From Aquimarina brevivitae (GTDB taxonomy: Bacteria; Bacteroidota; Bacteroidia; Flavobacteriales; Flavobacteriaceae): 64,000 bases of DNA. The notes below the pieces were generated by a model. It saw only the letters and a list, made by a program, of their open reading frames with translations. It was not told the DNA's origin and did not search any database. The first letter of the stretch is position 1. Each line of letters begins with the position of its first letter. The stretch covers positions 1 through 64,000 of the forward strand of contig NZ_SGXE01000008.1 of NCBI RefSeq assembly GCF_004216895.1, read 5' to 3'. The translations under genes and the position numbers were made by a program. Shown here piece after piece: positions 25,900 through 36,488 of the stretch.

Positions 25900-28455
25900 T
25901 TAAGATTCAGCGGATTTTTCAGCTTTCTTAATCTCAATGGTTAATTCGTTATCCTCTTTGTTTAGATCCATAAAAATACTGTCTCCCTCATTAAGCTTAG
26001 TATTAATAATTTCCTCAGCCAAAGCATCCTCTATATATTTCTGAATCGCTCTTTTTAAAGGTCTTGCTCCGTACTGCGCATCAAATCCTTTATCAGTGAT
26101 ATAATCTTTAGCTTCTTTACTTAGCTTAAGTTCATATCCAAGGTCTTTGATTCTATCATATAATTTATCCAGTTCGATATCAATGATTTGGTGCATATGC
26201 TCTCTATCCAACGGATTGAATACGATTACATCATCGACGCGATTTAAGAATTCAGGGGCGAATGCTTTCTTCAATGCGTTTTCAATAACCCCTTTTGCAT
26301 AATCTTCAGCCTGAGCTTTTTTAGAAGAGGTACCGAAACCAACACCTTGTCCAAAGTCTTTTAATTTACGGGCTCCAATATTTGAAGTCATGATAATCAC
26401 CGTATTTCGGAAATCTATTTTTCTTCCCAAACTGTCGGTGATGTACCCATCATCTAACACTTGAAGCATCATATTGAATACATCTGGATGTGCTTTTTCG
26501 ATTTCATCTAAAAGTACTACAGAGTACGGCTTACGTCGAACTTTTTCGGTTAATTGACCGCCTTCTTCGTAACCCACATAACCTGGGGGTGCACCTATTA
26601 AGCGTGACACGGCGAATTTTTCCATATATTCACTCATGTCAATTCTTATCAATGTATCTTCACTATCAAATAATTCCTTGGCTAAAACTTTAGCTAGTTG
26701 TGTTTTACCAACCCCTGTTTGACCCAAGAATATAAACGAACCAATAGGTTTATTTGGATCTTTGAGACCAGCTCTATTACGTTGAATCGCTTTAACAACT
26801 TTAGCTACCGCTTCATCTTGACCAATCACTTTACCTTTAATAAGGCTAGGTAATTCCGCAAGTTTATTGCTCTCAGTTTGTGCAATTCTATTAACGGGGA
26901 TACCAGTCATCATGGATACTACATCAGCTACATTTTCTTCATCAACGGTTTCTTTATGTAACTTCGATTCTTTTTCCCATTGCTCCTGAGCTACATTGAG
27001 TTCTTTTTCGAGATTCTTTTCGTCATCTCTAAGTTTTGCTGCTTCTTCGTATTTCTGTTTTTTAACAACACTATTTTTGAGTTCTCTTACTTCTTCCAGT
27101 TTCTTTTCGAGATCAAGAATTTTTTTAGGAACATCAATATTAGTGATATGTACTCTCGATCCAGCTTCATCTAAAGCGTCTATAGCTTTGTCTGGTAAGA
27201 AACGATCCGTCATATAGCGGTTCGTCAGCTTTACACAGGCTTTTATTGCTTCATCGGTATAAGATACGTTGTGATGATCTTCATACTTTTCTTTGATGTT
27301 GTTAAGAATTTCAATAGTTTCTTCAATGTTAGTAGGTTCTACCATCACTTTTTGAAAACGTCGTTCTAAAGCACCATCTTTTTCTATATACTGTCGGTAT
27401 TCATCAAGTGTTGTTGCACCGATACATTGAATTTCCCCTCTGGCTAAAGCTGGTTTAAACATATTGGAAGCATCAAGACTTCCGGTTGCTCCACCGGCTC
27501 CGACAATGGTATGAATCTCATCGATAAAAAGAATAATATCTTCATTCTTTTCTAATTCGTTCATTACTGCCTTCATTCGCTCTTCAAACTGTCCTCTGTA
27601 TTTAGTACCAGCCACTAAGCTTGCTAAATCTAAAGTAACAACTCTTTTATCAAAAAGTATTCGAGACACTTTCCGTTTAACGATTCTCAGGGCTAACCCT
27701 TCTGCAATAGCGGATTTACCTACTCCTGGCTCACCGATAAGTAATGGGTTGTTCTTCTTTCTTCGACTTAGTATTTGAGATACTCGTTCAATTTCTTTGG
27801 CTCTTCCTACTACGGGATCTAATTTACCTTCTTCTGCCATAGCAGTTAAATCTCTACCAAAATTATCTAATACTGGTGTTTTAGATTTTTTGTTAGATTT
27901 TGCAGCACCTCCTGAGGAGCTGAAAGGATTCTCTTTAGACGAATCAGAACTCATATCATCATCATCAGAAAAAGATTCAGCTTTTGGGGTGTCTAGATAT
28001 TCTTCTTCGTTGGCTATCATATATTTAAACTGGTCTTTTACGTTATCATAATCCACTTTTAAACGATTTAAAAGTTTCGTGGTGGGGTCATTCTCATTTC
28101 TTAATATGCACAACAATAAATGTGCTGTATTAATAGAAGAACTTTGAAAAAGCTTTGCTTCTAAAAAAGTGGTCTTCAGTGCTCGCTCTGCTTGTCTGGT
28201 AAGATGCAGATTCTTTTTTTCATTTGGAGAAGTAGTTAAGTTCGAATTTGCGGGACTTAATATTTCTACTTTTCTCCTTAAATTATTTAAATCAATATCT
28301 AATGCGTCAAGGATGTTAATGGCCTTACCGCTTCCGTCTCTCAATAATCCAAGCATCAGATGCTCAGTCCCAATAAAGTCGTGGCCCAATCGAAGGGCTT
28401 CCTCTTTACTGTAGGCGATTACATCTTTTACTCTTGGCGAAAAATTATCATCCAT
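25900..28455 (-). CDS. clpC: ATP-dependent Clp protease ATP-binding subunit ClpC
   Basis: An 851-residue Hsp100 unfoldase feeding substrates to ClpP. It has a double Clp N-domain (about 1-145), a variable Ser/Asp-rich linker (155-195), AAA-1 with GEPGVGKSAIAEG and DEIHTIVGAGG, a middle domain with a UVR-like segment (KKQKYEEAAKLRDDEKNLEK) typical of ClpC rather than ClpB, and AAA-2 with GQTGVGKTQLAK. A C-terminal D2 extension follows. It is divergent from gyrA and has its own terminator. Confidence 0.93.
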   Translation of the reverse strand: MDDNFSPRVKDVIAYSKEEALRLGHDFIGTEHLMLGLLRDGSGKAINILDALDIDLNNLRRKVEILSPANSNLTTSPNEKKNLHLTRQAERALKTTFLEAKLFQSSSINTAHLLLCILRNENDPTTKLLNRLKVDYDNVKDQFKYMIANEEEYLDTPKAESFSDDDDMSSDSSKENPFSSSGGAAKSNKKSKTPVLDNFGRDLTAMAEEGKLDPVVGRAKEIERVSQILSRRKKNNPLLIGEPGVGKSAIAEGLALRIVKRKVSRILFDKRVVTLDLASLVAGTKYRGQFEERMKAVMNELEKNEDIILFIDEIHTIVGAGGATGSLDASNMFKPALARGEIQCIGATTLDEYRQYIEKDGALERRFQKVMVEPTNIEETIEILNNIKEKYEDHHNVSYTDEAIKACVKLTNRYMTDRFLPDKAIDALDEAGSRVHITNIDVPKKILDLEKKLEEVRELKNSVVKKQKYEEAAKLRDDEKNLEKELNVAQEQWEKESKLHKETVDEENVADVVSMMTGIPVNRIAQTESNKLAELPSLIKGKVIGQDEAVAKVVKAIQRNRAGLKDPNKPIGSFIFLGQTGVGKTQLAKVLAKELFDSEDTLIRIDMSEYMEKFAVSRLIGAPPGYVGYEEGGQLTEKVRRKPYSVVLLDEIEKAHPDVFNMMLQVLDDGYITDSLGRKIDFRNTVIIMTSNIGARKLKDFGQGVGFGTSSKKAQAEDYAKGVIENALKKAFAPEFLNRVDDVIVFNPLDREHMHQIIDIELDKLYDRIKDLGYELKLSKEAKDYITDKGFDAQYGARPLKRAIQKYIEDALAEEIINTKLNEGDSIFMDLNKEDNELTIEIKKAEKSAES

Positions 28456-28815
28456 ATATATTCTTTTTCTTTTTCTTTCTATCTAAAATACTAAATTTTT
28501 AAGAGTAGTAAGGCAAAAACCGTACCTTTTAACCATCTTTAAACATATGTATAGCATATTCTGCTGTATTGGCAGTTTACTTTATCCTTTCCCCTGGCAG
28601 TAAGCTTTTAAAAAGTATAGATTGTGAATTTGTAGTAAATAGACAAAAAAAAGATTAATAATCAAAATTCTGTAAAAATGACTTATTAACGGTGCTAAAA
28701 CGAGATTTTGTTAATAAATTCCGTATATTACAGATTAAAAAAATTGTTAAGGACCTCCTAAAATGCTTATTTTAGCGCGTTCAATAAATCGGTTTTTTAA
28801 AAAATTAAATTGTTT
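28456..28815. other. Intergenic region between divergent clpC and gyrA
   Basis: This 360-base AT-rich gap holds the promoters for both genes. A purine-rich tract (minus strand, 28456-28480) lies directly before the clpC start. TATTTTAG, one base off the TAnnTTTG consensus, occurs before both clpC (minus) and gyrA (28769-28775, plus). I see no ORF or RNA gene in it. Confidence 0.5.
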
Positions 28816-31350
28816 ATGGCTGAAGGAGAGAAGCTAATACCAATAAACATAGAAGATGAAATGAAATCTGCCTACATCGATTATTCGATGTCGGTGATTG
28901 TATCTCGTGCGCTTCCTGATGTTAGGGACGGTCTTAAACCCGTGCATAGAAGAGTTTTATTCGGAATGCATGAACTTGGTGTTAGAGCGAATAGTGCTCA
29001 TAAAAAGTCTGCTAGAATAGTAGGAGAAGTCCTAGGTAAGTATCACCCTCACGGAGATACCTCTGTTTATGATACAATGGTTAGGATGGCTCAAGAATGG
29101 AGTCTACGCTATATGTTAGTAGATGGTCAAGGAAACTTTGGCTCTATTGATGGTGATAGTCCTGCAGCGATGCGTTATACGGAAGCACGTATGCGTAAGA
29201 TCTCTGAGGATATGATGGCGGATATTGATAAAGATACCGTTGATCATACGCTTAATTTTGATGATACACTTCAAGAACCTACTGTATTGCCAACTAGGGT
29301 TCCAGGACTATTAGTTAATGGAGCTTCGGGTATTGCTGTAGGTATGGCGACCAATATGCCGCCTCATAACTTGTCAGAAGTTATTGATGGAACGGTTGCC
29401 TATATTGATAATCACGATATTGAAATTGATGAGTTGATAGAACATATCAAAGCTCCTGATTTTCCTACTGGTGGAATCATTTATGGCTACGATGGAGTTC
29501 GAGAGGCATTCAAAACAGGAAGAGGTAGAATAGTAATGCGTGCAAAAGCCACTTTTGAAGAAGTGAATGGTCGCGAATGTATTATTGTTACTGAAATTCC
29601 TTATCAGGTAAATAAAGCAGAAATGATTAAGAAAACTGCTGACCTGGTAAATGATAAAAAAATTGAAGGAATTTCTACCATCAGAGATGAATCGGATAGA
29701 AACGGTATGCGTGTAGTATACGTACTTAAAAAAGATGCAATTCCTAATATTGTTCTTAATTTATTGTATAAATATACCGCCTTACAATCTTCTTTTAGTG
29801 TCAATAATATAGCACTGGTTAAAGGAAGACCACAATTACTTAATCTAAAAGAAATGATCCACCATTTTGTGGAGCATAGACATGAGGTAGTTGTGCGAAG
29901 AACTAAGTATGAGTTAAAAAAGGCAGAAGAAAGAGCTCATATTTTAGAAGGATTGATTATTGCCTCTGACAATATAGACGAGGTTATTGCGCTGATCCGT
30001 GCTTCTGCAAATGCAGAAGAGGCTCGCGAAAAGTTAATGGAGCGTTTTAAGCTTACCGAAATTCAAGCTAAGGCTATTGTAGAAATGCGTCTACGACAGC
30101 TAACCGGTCTGGAGCAGGATAAGCTAAGAGCAGAGTATGAGGATTTGATGAAGACCATTGAAGATCTTAAGGATATTTTGGCTAAGAAAGAGCGCCGAAT
30201 GGAAATTATAAAAGAAGAGTTGCTTGAGATCAAAGATAAGTATGGTGATGAACGTCGCTCAACTATTGAATATGCAGGAGGTGACTTAAGTATTGAGGAT
30301 ATGATCCCAGATGAAAAGGTAGTGATTACTATTTCTCATGCAGGTTATGTCAAAAGAACACCACTTAATGAATATAAAAAGCAAAATAGGGGTGGGGTAG
30401 GTCAAAAGGCAAGTACCACAAGGAATGAAGATTTCTTAGAGCACTTGTTTGTTGGTACTAATCACCAATATATGATTTTCTTTACCCAAAAGGGAAGATG
30501 TTTCTGGATGCGCGTTTATGAAATACCTGAGGGAAGTAAAGCTTCTAAAGGACGTGCTATTCAAAACCTGATCAATATTGAAAATGACGATAAGGTAAAG
30601 GCATTTATTTGTACTCAGGATCTAAAAGATGAGGAGTATATCAATTCTCACTATGTCATTATGGCAACTAAAAAGGGTCAGGTTAAAAAGACTTCTTTAG
30701 AACAGTATTCAAGGCCAAGAACTAATGGTATTAATGCTATTACTATTAAGGATGGTGATGAACTGCTTGAAGCTAAGTTAACTGATGGAAAAAGTCAGGT
30801 GATGTTAGCTGTGAAATCAGGTAAAGCTATACGATTTGAGGAAGAGAAAACAAGGCCTATGGGTAGAAATGCATCGGGTGTTAGAGGTATTCGATTAGCT
30901 GATGATAATGATGAGGTAATTGGTATGGTTTCAGTAAATGATTTTGAAAGTAATATCTTAGTGGTCTCTGAAAACGGATATGGAAAGCGCTCTAGCCTAG
31001 AGGATTATAGAATCACTAATCGTGGAGGAAAGGGAGTTAAAACTATTTCCGTTACCAATAAAACAGGTGGTTTGGTAGCTATTAAAAATGTTACTGATGC
31101 AGATGATCTCATGATTATTAATAAATCTGGAATTGCAATTCGTATGGCAGTGGAAGATTTAAGAGTAATGGGTCGTGCCACACAAGGAGTAAGGCTTATT
31201 AATCTAAAAGGTAAAGATGCTATTGCGGCGGTCGCTAAGGTGATGCAGGACGAGGACGAAATAAGCGATGAAGATGAATTAACAAATGAGGCCAATTCTT
31301 CAGGTGAAGGGGAGGCTGGCACAATAATTGATAATGAAAGCGAAGATTAA
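28816..31350 (+). CDS. gyrA: DNA gyrase subunit A
   Basis: An 844-residue type II topoisomerase subunit that breaks and rejoins DNA (start ATG at 28816; a TTG at 28810 adds two residues). The N-terminal part shows [18 protein letters not shown], the quinolone-determining region [19 protein letters not shown] with Thr at the E. coli Ser83 position, and the catalytic tyrosine in [11 protein letters not shown] coiled-coil arm follows, then a six-blade C-terminal beta-pinwheel. The GyrA box is degenerate (QNRGGVGQ). Confidence 0.95.
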   Translation: MAEGEKLIPINIEDEMKSAYIDYSMSVIVSRALPDVRDGLKPVHRRVLFGMHELGVRANSAHKKSARIVGEVLGKYHPHGDTSVYDTMVRMAQEWSLRYMLVDGQGNFGSIDGDSPAAMRYTEARMRKISEDMMADIDKDTVDHTLNFDDTLQEPTVLPTRVPGLLVNGASGIAVGMATNMPPHNLSEVIDGTVAYIDNHDIEIDELIEHIKAPDFPTGGIIYGYDGVREAFKTGRGRIVMRAKATFEEVNGRECIIVTEIPYQVNKAEMIKKTADLVNDKKIEGISTIRDESDRNGMRVVYVLKKDAIPNIVLNLLYKYTALQSSFSVNNIALVKGRPQLLNLKEMIHHFVEHRHEVVVRRTKYELKKAEERAHILEGLIIASDNIDEVIALIRASANAEEAREKLMERFKLTEIQAKAIVEMRLRQLTGLEQDKLRAEYEDLMKTIEDLKDILAKKERRMEIIKEELLEIKDKYGDERRSTIEYAGGDLSIEDMIPDEKVVITISHAGYVKRTPLNEYKKQNRGGVGQKASTTRNEDFLEHLFVGTNHQYMIFFTQKGRCFWMRVYEIPEGSKASKGRAIQNLINIENDDKVKAFICTQDLKDEEYINSHYVIMATKKGQVKKTSLEQYSRPRTNGINAITIKDGDELLEAKLTDGKSQVMLAVKSGKAIRFEEEKTRPMGRNASGVRGIRLADDNDEVIGMVSVNDFESNILVVSENGYGKRSSLEDYRITNRGGKGVKTISVTNKTGGLVAIKNVTDADDLMIINKSGIAIRMAVEDLRVMGRATQGVRLINLKGKDAIAAVAKVMQDEDEISDEDELTNEANSSGEGEAGTIIDNESED

Positions 31351-31375
31351 ACTAAATTCTATAAACATTCAAATA

Positions 31376-32650
31376 ATGAAGACTAAATTTATCGTAGTAC
31401 TTTTTCTTGCAATCGGTGCTACAGGATTTTCTCAAAAAAGGGCACTTAGATCTGCCTCTAAAGCGCTAAGATCGGGGGAGCTTGATACAGCTATTGAAGC
31501 GCTTAATGCTGCTGAAGCTCAGCTAGCACAAGCAGATGAAAAAGAAAAATCAGAATATTATTTTTTGAAAGGTCAGGCATATGCTGCTTCTGCAGGTACT
31601 TCTGTGGAGAAGTTAGAAAAAGCTGCTGAAGCATTTTTAAAAGTTGCTGAGGTAGAGGAGAAATTTGATATTTCTAAAAATAGCAAAGATGCGCAAGCAC
31701 AGTTGCTTAAGCTTCGTCAGTCCTTGATAGAACAGGCAATTGCTGATCAAAATGCTTCTAATTACAAAGCAGCTTCTGACAAATTGTATCTGGGTTACAA
31801 AACCAACAAAAAAGATACGGTTTATCTATACTACGCAGCAGGTAATGCAGTTAATGGCAGAGAATATGACACTGCGTTAGATTATTATAATACGCTGTTA
31901 GATTTAGGTTATAATGGATCTACAGAGCAATATGTTGCAACTAACAAAGAAACAGGAGAAGTTGATGTGTTTGATAGCAAACAAGCTAGAGATTTAACAG
32001 TAAAAGCTGGTACACACATTAAACCTGAAATGAGAGTTACTGCTTCTAAAACAGGAGAGATAGCTAAGAATGTAGCGCTAATTTACATCAATCAAGGAAA
32101 AGATGAGTTAGCCATGAAAGCTATGGAGAAAGCTAAAGAAGAGAACCCTGAGGATTCTTCTTTGATGCAAGCAGAAGCGGATATGTATTATAAGCTTGGT
32201 AATATAGCTAAGTACAAGGAGATTATGGAGCAAATTGTTGCCAATGATCCTGAAAATGCTGATTTATTATATAATTTAGGTGTTAGTTCTTCCAAGTTAG
32301 GTGATAATGAGCAGGCTATTGCATATTATGAAAAAGCATTAGAGATCAGACCTGATTATACATCGGCTCAAGTGAATATAGCCTCATTAATTCTTAGTGA
32401 AGAAGCAGCACTTGTAGAAGAAATGAATAGCTTAGGTACATCAAGTGCAGACTATAAGAGATATGATGAGCTTAATGAAAAAAGACAAGGGATTTATAAG
32501 AGAGCAATTCCTTATCTAGAAGGTGCGCTTAATAATAAACCTGATAATGTTGAAGTAGTTCGTACACTGATGAATATTTTTTATCAGTTAGATGACCCTA
32601 GAGCTGAAGCAATGAAGAATAAGCTTAAATCCTTAGAAGGGGGAAACTAA
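31376..32650 (+). CDS. Secreted tetratricopeptide-repeat protein
   Basis: A 424-residue exported protein (start ATG at 31376, giving a clean signal peptide MKTKFIVVLFLAIGATGFSQ). The chain is all-helical with TPR units, clearest near residues 285-330 (NADLLYNLGVSSSKLGDNEQ and AIAYYEKALEIRPDYTSAQV). TPRs mediate protein interaction, and the protein probably acts in the periplasm. It lies 25 bases after gyrA, so the genes may be co-transcribed. A strong bidirectional terminator follows. Confidence 0.8.
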   Translation: MKTKFIVVLFLAIGATGFSQKRALRSASKALRSGELDTAIEALNAAEAQLAQADEKEKSEYYFLKGQAYAASAGTSVEKLEKAAEAFLKVAEVEEKFDISKNSKDAQAQLLKLRQSLIEQAIADQNASNYKAASDKLYLGYKTNKKDTVYLYYAAGNAVNGREYDTALDYYNTLLDLGYNGSTEQYVATNKETGEVDVFDSKQARDLTVKAGTHIKPEMRVTASKTGEIAKNVALIYINQGKDELAMKAMEKAKEENPEDSSLMQAEADMYYKLGNIAKYKEIMEQIVANDPENADLLYNLGVSSSKLGDNEQAIAYYEKALEIRPDYTSAQVNIASLILSEEAALVEEMNSLGTSSADYKRYDELNEKRQGIYKRAIPYLEGALNNKPDNVEVVRTLMNIFYQLDDPRAEAMKNKLKSLEGGN

Positions 32651-32723
32651 TAGACAAAAACTAGGTTTTATGGCGGAAAAAATGTTTTTCCGACTTTTTT
32701 CTGACTATTAAATATGATTTAAT

Positions 32724-32760
32724 AAAAGCCCTGCTAAATGAATTTAGCAGGGCTTTTTCT
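32724..32760 (+). terminator. Bidirectional terminator
   Basis: AGCCCTGCTAAA (32727-32738) pairs perfectly with TTTAGCAGGGCT (32743-32754), flanked by A and T runs. It lies between the TPR gene and the convergent hypothetical gene and can serve both. Confidence 0.85.
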
Positions 32761-32782
32761 ATAAGGAATAATAGGTAAATCC

Positions 32783-33190
32783 CTATACGGATATCTTTCT
32801 TTCCAACAGTTGGATATTGCTTTGTAATCTTTCCTTTACAATATTCATCATTCGCTTATTGAGCGCAGATGAATTTTGAATATAGATTAAATACTCCTCT
32901 ACGGTAAATTGACCTATGATCATACCTTTTAAACTGTTTCTAAACTTCATATCCTTTTGAATGGCATTTTCAATATAGGATAATTTTTTTTCTACAGTGA
33001 GATCATAAAATGTGTTTTTTCTTTTCGCTATATAATTTCTAAATACTTCGATAAGTAAGTCGTTTTGAAGTTTCACTATAGGTCGAATGGTTTCGTTCTG
33101 AAACTTTTCGTCGGCAGTCATGTTATCGTGTACTTTAGCACTTAAGATTTCTGGTCGTAAGGCCAGTAAGTTTGTTTCCCTGTTTTCCAT
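32783..33190 (-). CDS. Conserved hypothetical cytosolic protein
   Basis: A 135-residue protein (start ATG at 33190; the frame is open to 33250). It opens ENRETNLLALRPEILSAK and ends with an amphipathic helix (MMNIVKERLQSNIQLLERK). The sequence is helical with no signal peptide or catalytic motif. The family is shared by flavobacteria, sometimes under misleading enzyme names. Function unknown. Confidence 0.65.
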   Translation of the reverse strand: MENRETNLLALRPEILSAKVHDNMTADEKFQNETIRPIVKLQNDLLIEVFRNYIAKRKNTFYDLTVEKKLSYIENAIQKDMKFRNSLKGMIIGQFTVEEYLIYIQNSSALNKRMMNIVKERLQSNIQLLERKISV

Positions 33191-33308
33191 AATAAAAGAA
33201 CGTTTACTAAAAATACGTAATAGATGAACGTATGTTTTGTTATTGATCACTTTCTTGTCAACTAGTTATGAACAAGTACGATCATCTTCGTTATGTCTAA
33301 AAATACAA

Positions 33309-33331
33309 AAGCCTCCTAAATCAGGAGGCTT
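33309..33331 (-). terminator. Terminator of the BNR-repeat gene
   Basis: AAGCCTCCT (33309-33317) pairs with AGGAGGCTT (33323-33331), with a short T-rich tail on the minus strand, 27 bases after the stop at 33358. Confidence 0.75.
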
Positions 33332-33357
33332 CACAAGTATTAAGTAATTGATAAACT

Positions 33358-36300
33358 TTATTTTAAAAAGGCTGCCTTATCCTTGTAAGTAACTGCAGGC
33401 TTCTCATTTTTTGCTAAATACTTCTCTAGTTTGTCCACTTCTTTTTCTTGTATAGTTTTGAACGTGACTAAAGCCTTATCAAGCTGCGCTTCTAATATAG
33501 CTTTGTTCTCTAATTGTCCGGCAGATGGGGTTTCAAATTGATTAGCAACCTCCGCATACAGTTCAGATAACTTTTCTCTTAATTCAGGCTCAGCTTCATT
33601 TACATAGTTGTCTCCAGTAGTGACAACTAATGTCTTTTTAAGGTCATTGAGTTTTGAAACTACAGCACTGGTAATTTTTTCAGCTTTAGGATCATTTTTT
33701 TTAAGCTCTTCAGCAGTTTTGATGATTTCATCTATACGATACACTAAATATGCTAACTCTTCCATGTCATCAAAAAGTGCTTTAGCAATTTTCTGTTGCT
33801 GAGCTCGCTCGGATTCAGTAACGATGGAATTAGGATCGTTTTTGATTTCAATTGTAGTTTCATACCTGTTTTTTCCTTTGGAAAGTACAGCTTTATAGCT
33901 GCCTGCAGGAGCTCTTGGAGCTGTAAACCCTCCAAAAGTCAGTGTTTTACCTGCTGCTACCTTCGGTCCTTTAGTTCTAAAATTCCAGTCTACAATATTA
34001 ATACCTTTAGATTTACCGGGTGTTAAGGATACAATTTCATTACCTGCCATATCTTCTATGGATAAGGTCATTTTACCGAAGGTGTGTCTCTTTTTAAGGT
34101 AGTAAATAATTTGAGCAGATGAACTAGGATTAGCTCCCACAAATTGAAGTTCAGTGCTTCCTCCGCCAAAACCACCTTCCTCGGTTACTACATAAGGTTT
34201 AGTGTCAAAAAAATGCACATCCTTATTTAACGTGGCCTGATTTATTTGCCTCAAAGGAGAGATATCATCAATAATAATGACGCCTCTACCGTGGGTACCT
34301 AGTACAAGATCATTGGTTTTCTTCTGCAAATCGATAAAATGTACTGCTGTTGCTGGCATGTTGTTGGTAAATCTAGACCAATTTTTACCACCATCAATAG
34401 TAATAAATAGTCCAAACTCAGTACCTAGATATAGGATATCTTCATTTTCATAATCCTCTTGAATATTTCTGGCAAAACCGATAATATCATCAGTAACTAA
34501 TGATTTCCAGCTTTGACCATAATCGGTTGTTTTATAAACATAGGGATTCATGTCATTATTATTATGACCATCAAAAACCGCATATGCGGTTCCTTCATTA
34601 TGCACACTAGCTTCTATGTGATAAACCCAGGTGTTTTTTGGTAGGTTCGGAACGTTTTCTACAACATTCGTCCAGTTCTTACCACCATCGGTAGTTATTT
34701 GTACATTACCGTCATCAGTACCTACCCATATTGTTTTTTCATCTAGTGGTGATTCTGCAATGGTAAAGATGGTTGTATGCGTTTCAGCCCCGGATTTATC
34801 CTTAGAAATACCACCAGACTCTTTATCCTGCTTTGCAGGATCATTGGTAGTTAAATCAGGAGAAATAATTTTCCAGTTATCACCTTGGTCTTCACTGACG
34901 TGCAGAAATTGACTACCTATATATAATCTGTCAGGTTGATGCTCACTTATAGCAATAGGGGCGTTCCAGTTAAATCTTAAATCTGCCTTTCCTTTGACCT
35001 TAAGTGGTTTCACATTCTTGGTTTGGTTCTTTGCGATATCATAGCGCCATAGGTTTTGCGCTCCTTGCATTTCAGAATAAATAATCTGCTTAGTAGGGTG
35101 CCTCAACACTCTAAAACCATCACCGACTCCAACTCTGGTCCAATCACGCGCTTCTATACCACCCGGAGAAGAGGAGGGGCCATACCAGGATCCATTATCT
35201 TGTAAACCTCCATATACATTGTATGGTTCTTCATTATCTACGCTAATATGGTAAAATTGAGATAATGGTAAATTGTCTACCATATCTAAGGTAGCACCAC
35301 CATCCCAACTTCGATACACGCCTCCATCAGTGCCGACATACATGCGATCTGAATTGTTGATATCAAAAATAATGTCGTGAATATCGGAGTGCATAGCTCC
35401 AAGATTCTTGAAGGTTTTACCTCCATCTCTAGAAATTGAACCATTTAAGCCTCCTTTGACTAAAATATCTGGATTCTTAGGATCTACTACAATTCTTGAG
35501 AAATAAAATGGTCTTACTACCAGTCCAAAATCTCCATTAAGTAACTTCCAGCTTTTACCGTAATCTTCAGATTTGTATAATCCTTTATCTTTTTTGCTTT
35601 CGACAACGGCGTAAACAATTTTTGGGTCCGAAGGGGCGACAGCAACTGCAATTCTTCCTAGATTCCCTTCTGGAAATCCGTTGTGTATTTTATTCCAGGT
35701 TTTCCCTCCATCCGTAGTTTTATATAGTGCACTGTTAGGTCCTCCTGAATTGAAACCCCAAGCGGTTCTTCTAAATTCCCACATAGAAGCATAAAGTACA
35801 TCTGGATTTTGAGGATCCATTACCAAATCACCAGCACCGGTAGTTTGATCGATATATAATATTTTTTCCCAATTCTTACCTCCATCAGTGGTTTTGTAAA
35901 TACCGCGTTCTTCACTATCACCCCATAAAGCACCTAATACGCCAACATAAATTTCATTAGAGTTAGAGGGATTGATTGTAATACTACTGATACGCTCTGA
36001 TTTGTCAAAGCCAACTTTCTTCCAATTGGCTCCGCCATCTTTAGTGACGTAAAGGCCATCTCCAACGGAAACGCTATTGCGAGTCCAGATTTCACCAGTT
36101 CCAACCCATATGGTGTTATCAGGATCATTAGGATCAACAGTAATCGCACCAATGGATTGGGCGTGTTCATCAAATATCGGTGCAAAAGTGGCTCCTCCAT
36201 CGGTAGATTTCCAGACACCACCACCTGCAGCTCCAGCATATAAAATTCGACTGTTGGTAGGGTGATTTGCTAAGTCAATGATCCTTCCACTCATCAGCGC

Positions 36301-36423
36301 AGGCCCAATATGACGGGCTTCTAGGTTGCCAAAAAGCTCTTTGCCTTTAAGAACAACTTCTTGCGCTTTAATGCTAACTGTGGCGCATAACAATGCTCCG
36401 GCAATTATATATTTTTGTATCAT
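33358..36423 (-). CDS. Secreted BNR/sortilin-type beta-propeller protein
   Basis: A 1021-residue exported protein: signal peptide (1-20), then a large propeller region (about 35-730) with many Asp-box repeats such as STDGGATF, TTDGGKNWEK, KTDYGQSWKSL and TIDGGKNWSRF, as in VPS10/sortilin and bacterial BNR proteins. A beta domain (about 755-860) and a helical tail (870-1021) follow. Related proteins are often called glycosyl hydrolases, but I see no catalytic motif that supports this. Location is envelope or outside the cell. Confidence 0.8.
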   Translation of the reverse strand: MIQKYIIAGALLCATVSIKAQEVVLKGKELFGNLEARHIGPALMSGRIIDLANHPTNSRILYAGAAGGGVWKSTDGGATFAPIFDEHAQSIGAITVDPNDPDNTIWVGTGEIWTRNSVSVGDGLYVTKDGGANWKKVGFDKSERISSITINPSNSNEIYVGVLGALWGDSEERGIYKTTDGGKNWEKILYIDQTTGAGDLVMDPQNPDVLYASMWEFRRTAWGFNSGGPNSALYKTTDGGKTWNKIHNGFPEGNLGRIAVAVAPSDPKIVYAVVESKKDKGLYKSEDYGKSWKLLNGDFGLVVRPFYFSRIVVDPKNPDILVKGGLNGSISRDGGKTFKNLGAMHSDIHDIIFDINNSDRMYVGTDGGVYRSWDGGATLDMVDNLPLSQFYHISVDNEEPYNVYGGLQDNGSWYGPSSSPGGIEARDWTRVGVGDGFRVLRHPTKQIIYSEMQGAQNLWRYDIAKNQTKNVKPLKVKGKADLRFNWNAPIAISEHQPDRLYIGSQFLHVSEDQGDNWKIISPDLTTNDPAKQDKESGGISKDKSGAETHTTIFTIAESPLDEKTIWVGTDDGNVQITTDGGKNWTNVVENVPNLPKNTWVYHIEASVHNEGTAYAVFDGHNNNDMNPYVYKTTDYGQSWKSLVTDDIIGFARNIQEDYENEDILYLGTEFGLFITIDGGKNWSRFTNNMPATAVHFIDLQKKTNDLVLGTHGRGVIIIDDISPLRQINQATLNKDVHFFDTKPYVVTEEGGFGGGSTELQFVGANPSSSAQIIYYLKKRHTFGKMTLSIEDMAGNEIVSLTPGKSKGINIVDWNFRTKGPKVAAGKTLTFGGFTAPRAPAGSYKAVLSKGKNRYETTIEIKNDPNSIVTESERAQQQKIAKALFDDMEELAYLVYRIDEIIKTAEELKKNDPKAEKITSAVVSKLNDLKKTLVVTTGDNYVNEAEPELREKLSELYAEVANQFETPSAGQLENKAILEAQLDKALVTFKTIQEKEVDKLEKYLAKNEKPAVTYKDKAAFLK

Positions 36424-36440
36424 AATTACTGAATTTGAGT

Positions 36441-36474
36441 AAAAAAAATCCCCAAGACGAGTGTTTGGGGATTT
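36441..36474 (-). terminator. Terminator of the LolA-like gene
   Basis: AAATCCCCAA (36446-36455) pairs with TTGGGGATTT (36465-36474) and is followed on the minus strand by a run of eight Ts. It separates the LolA-like gene from the BNR gene. Confidence 0.8.
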
Positions 36475-36488
36475 GAAGTATTATTAAA

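Noticed and set aside
33358-36423. Glycosyl hydrolase function for the BNR-repeat protein
   Set aside because: Only Asp-box propeller repeats are visible, with no catalytic motif of a sialidase or other hydrolase.
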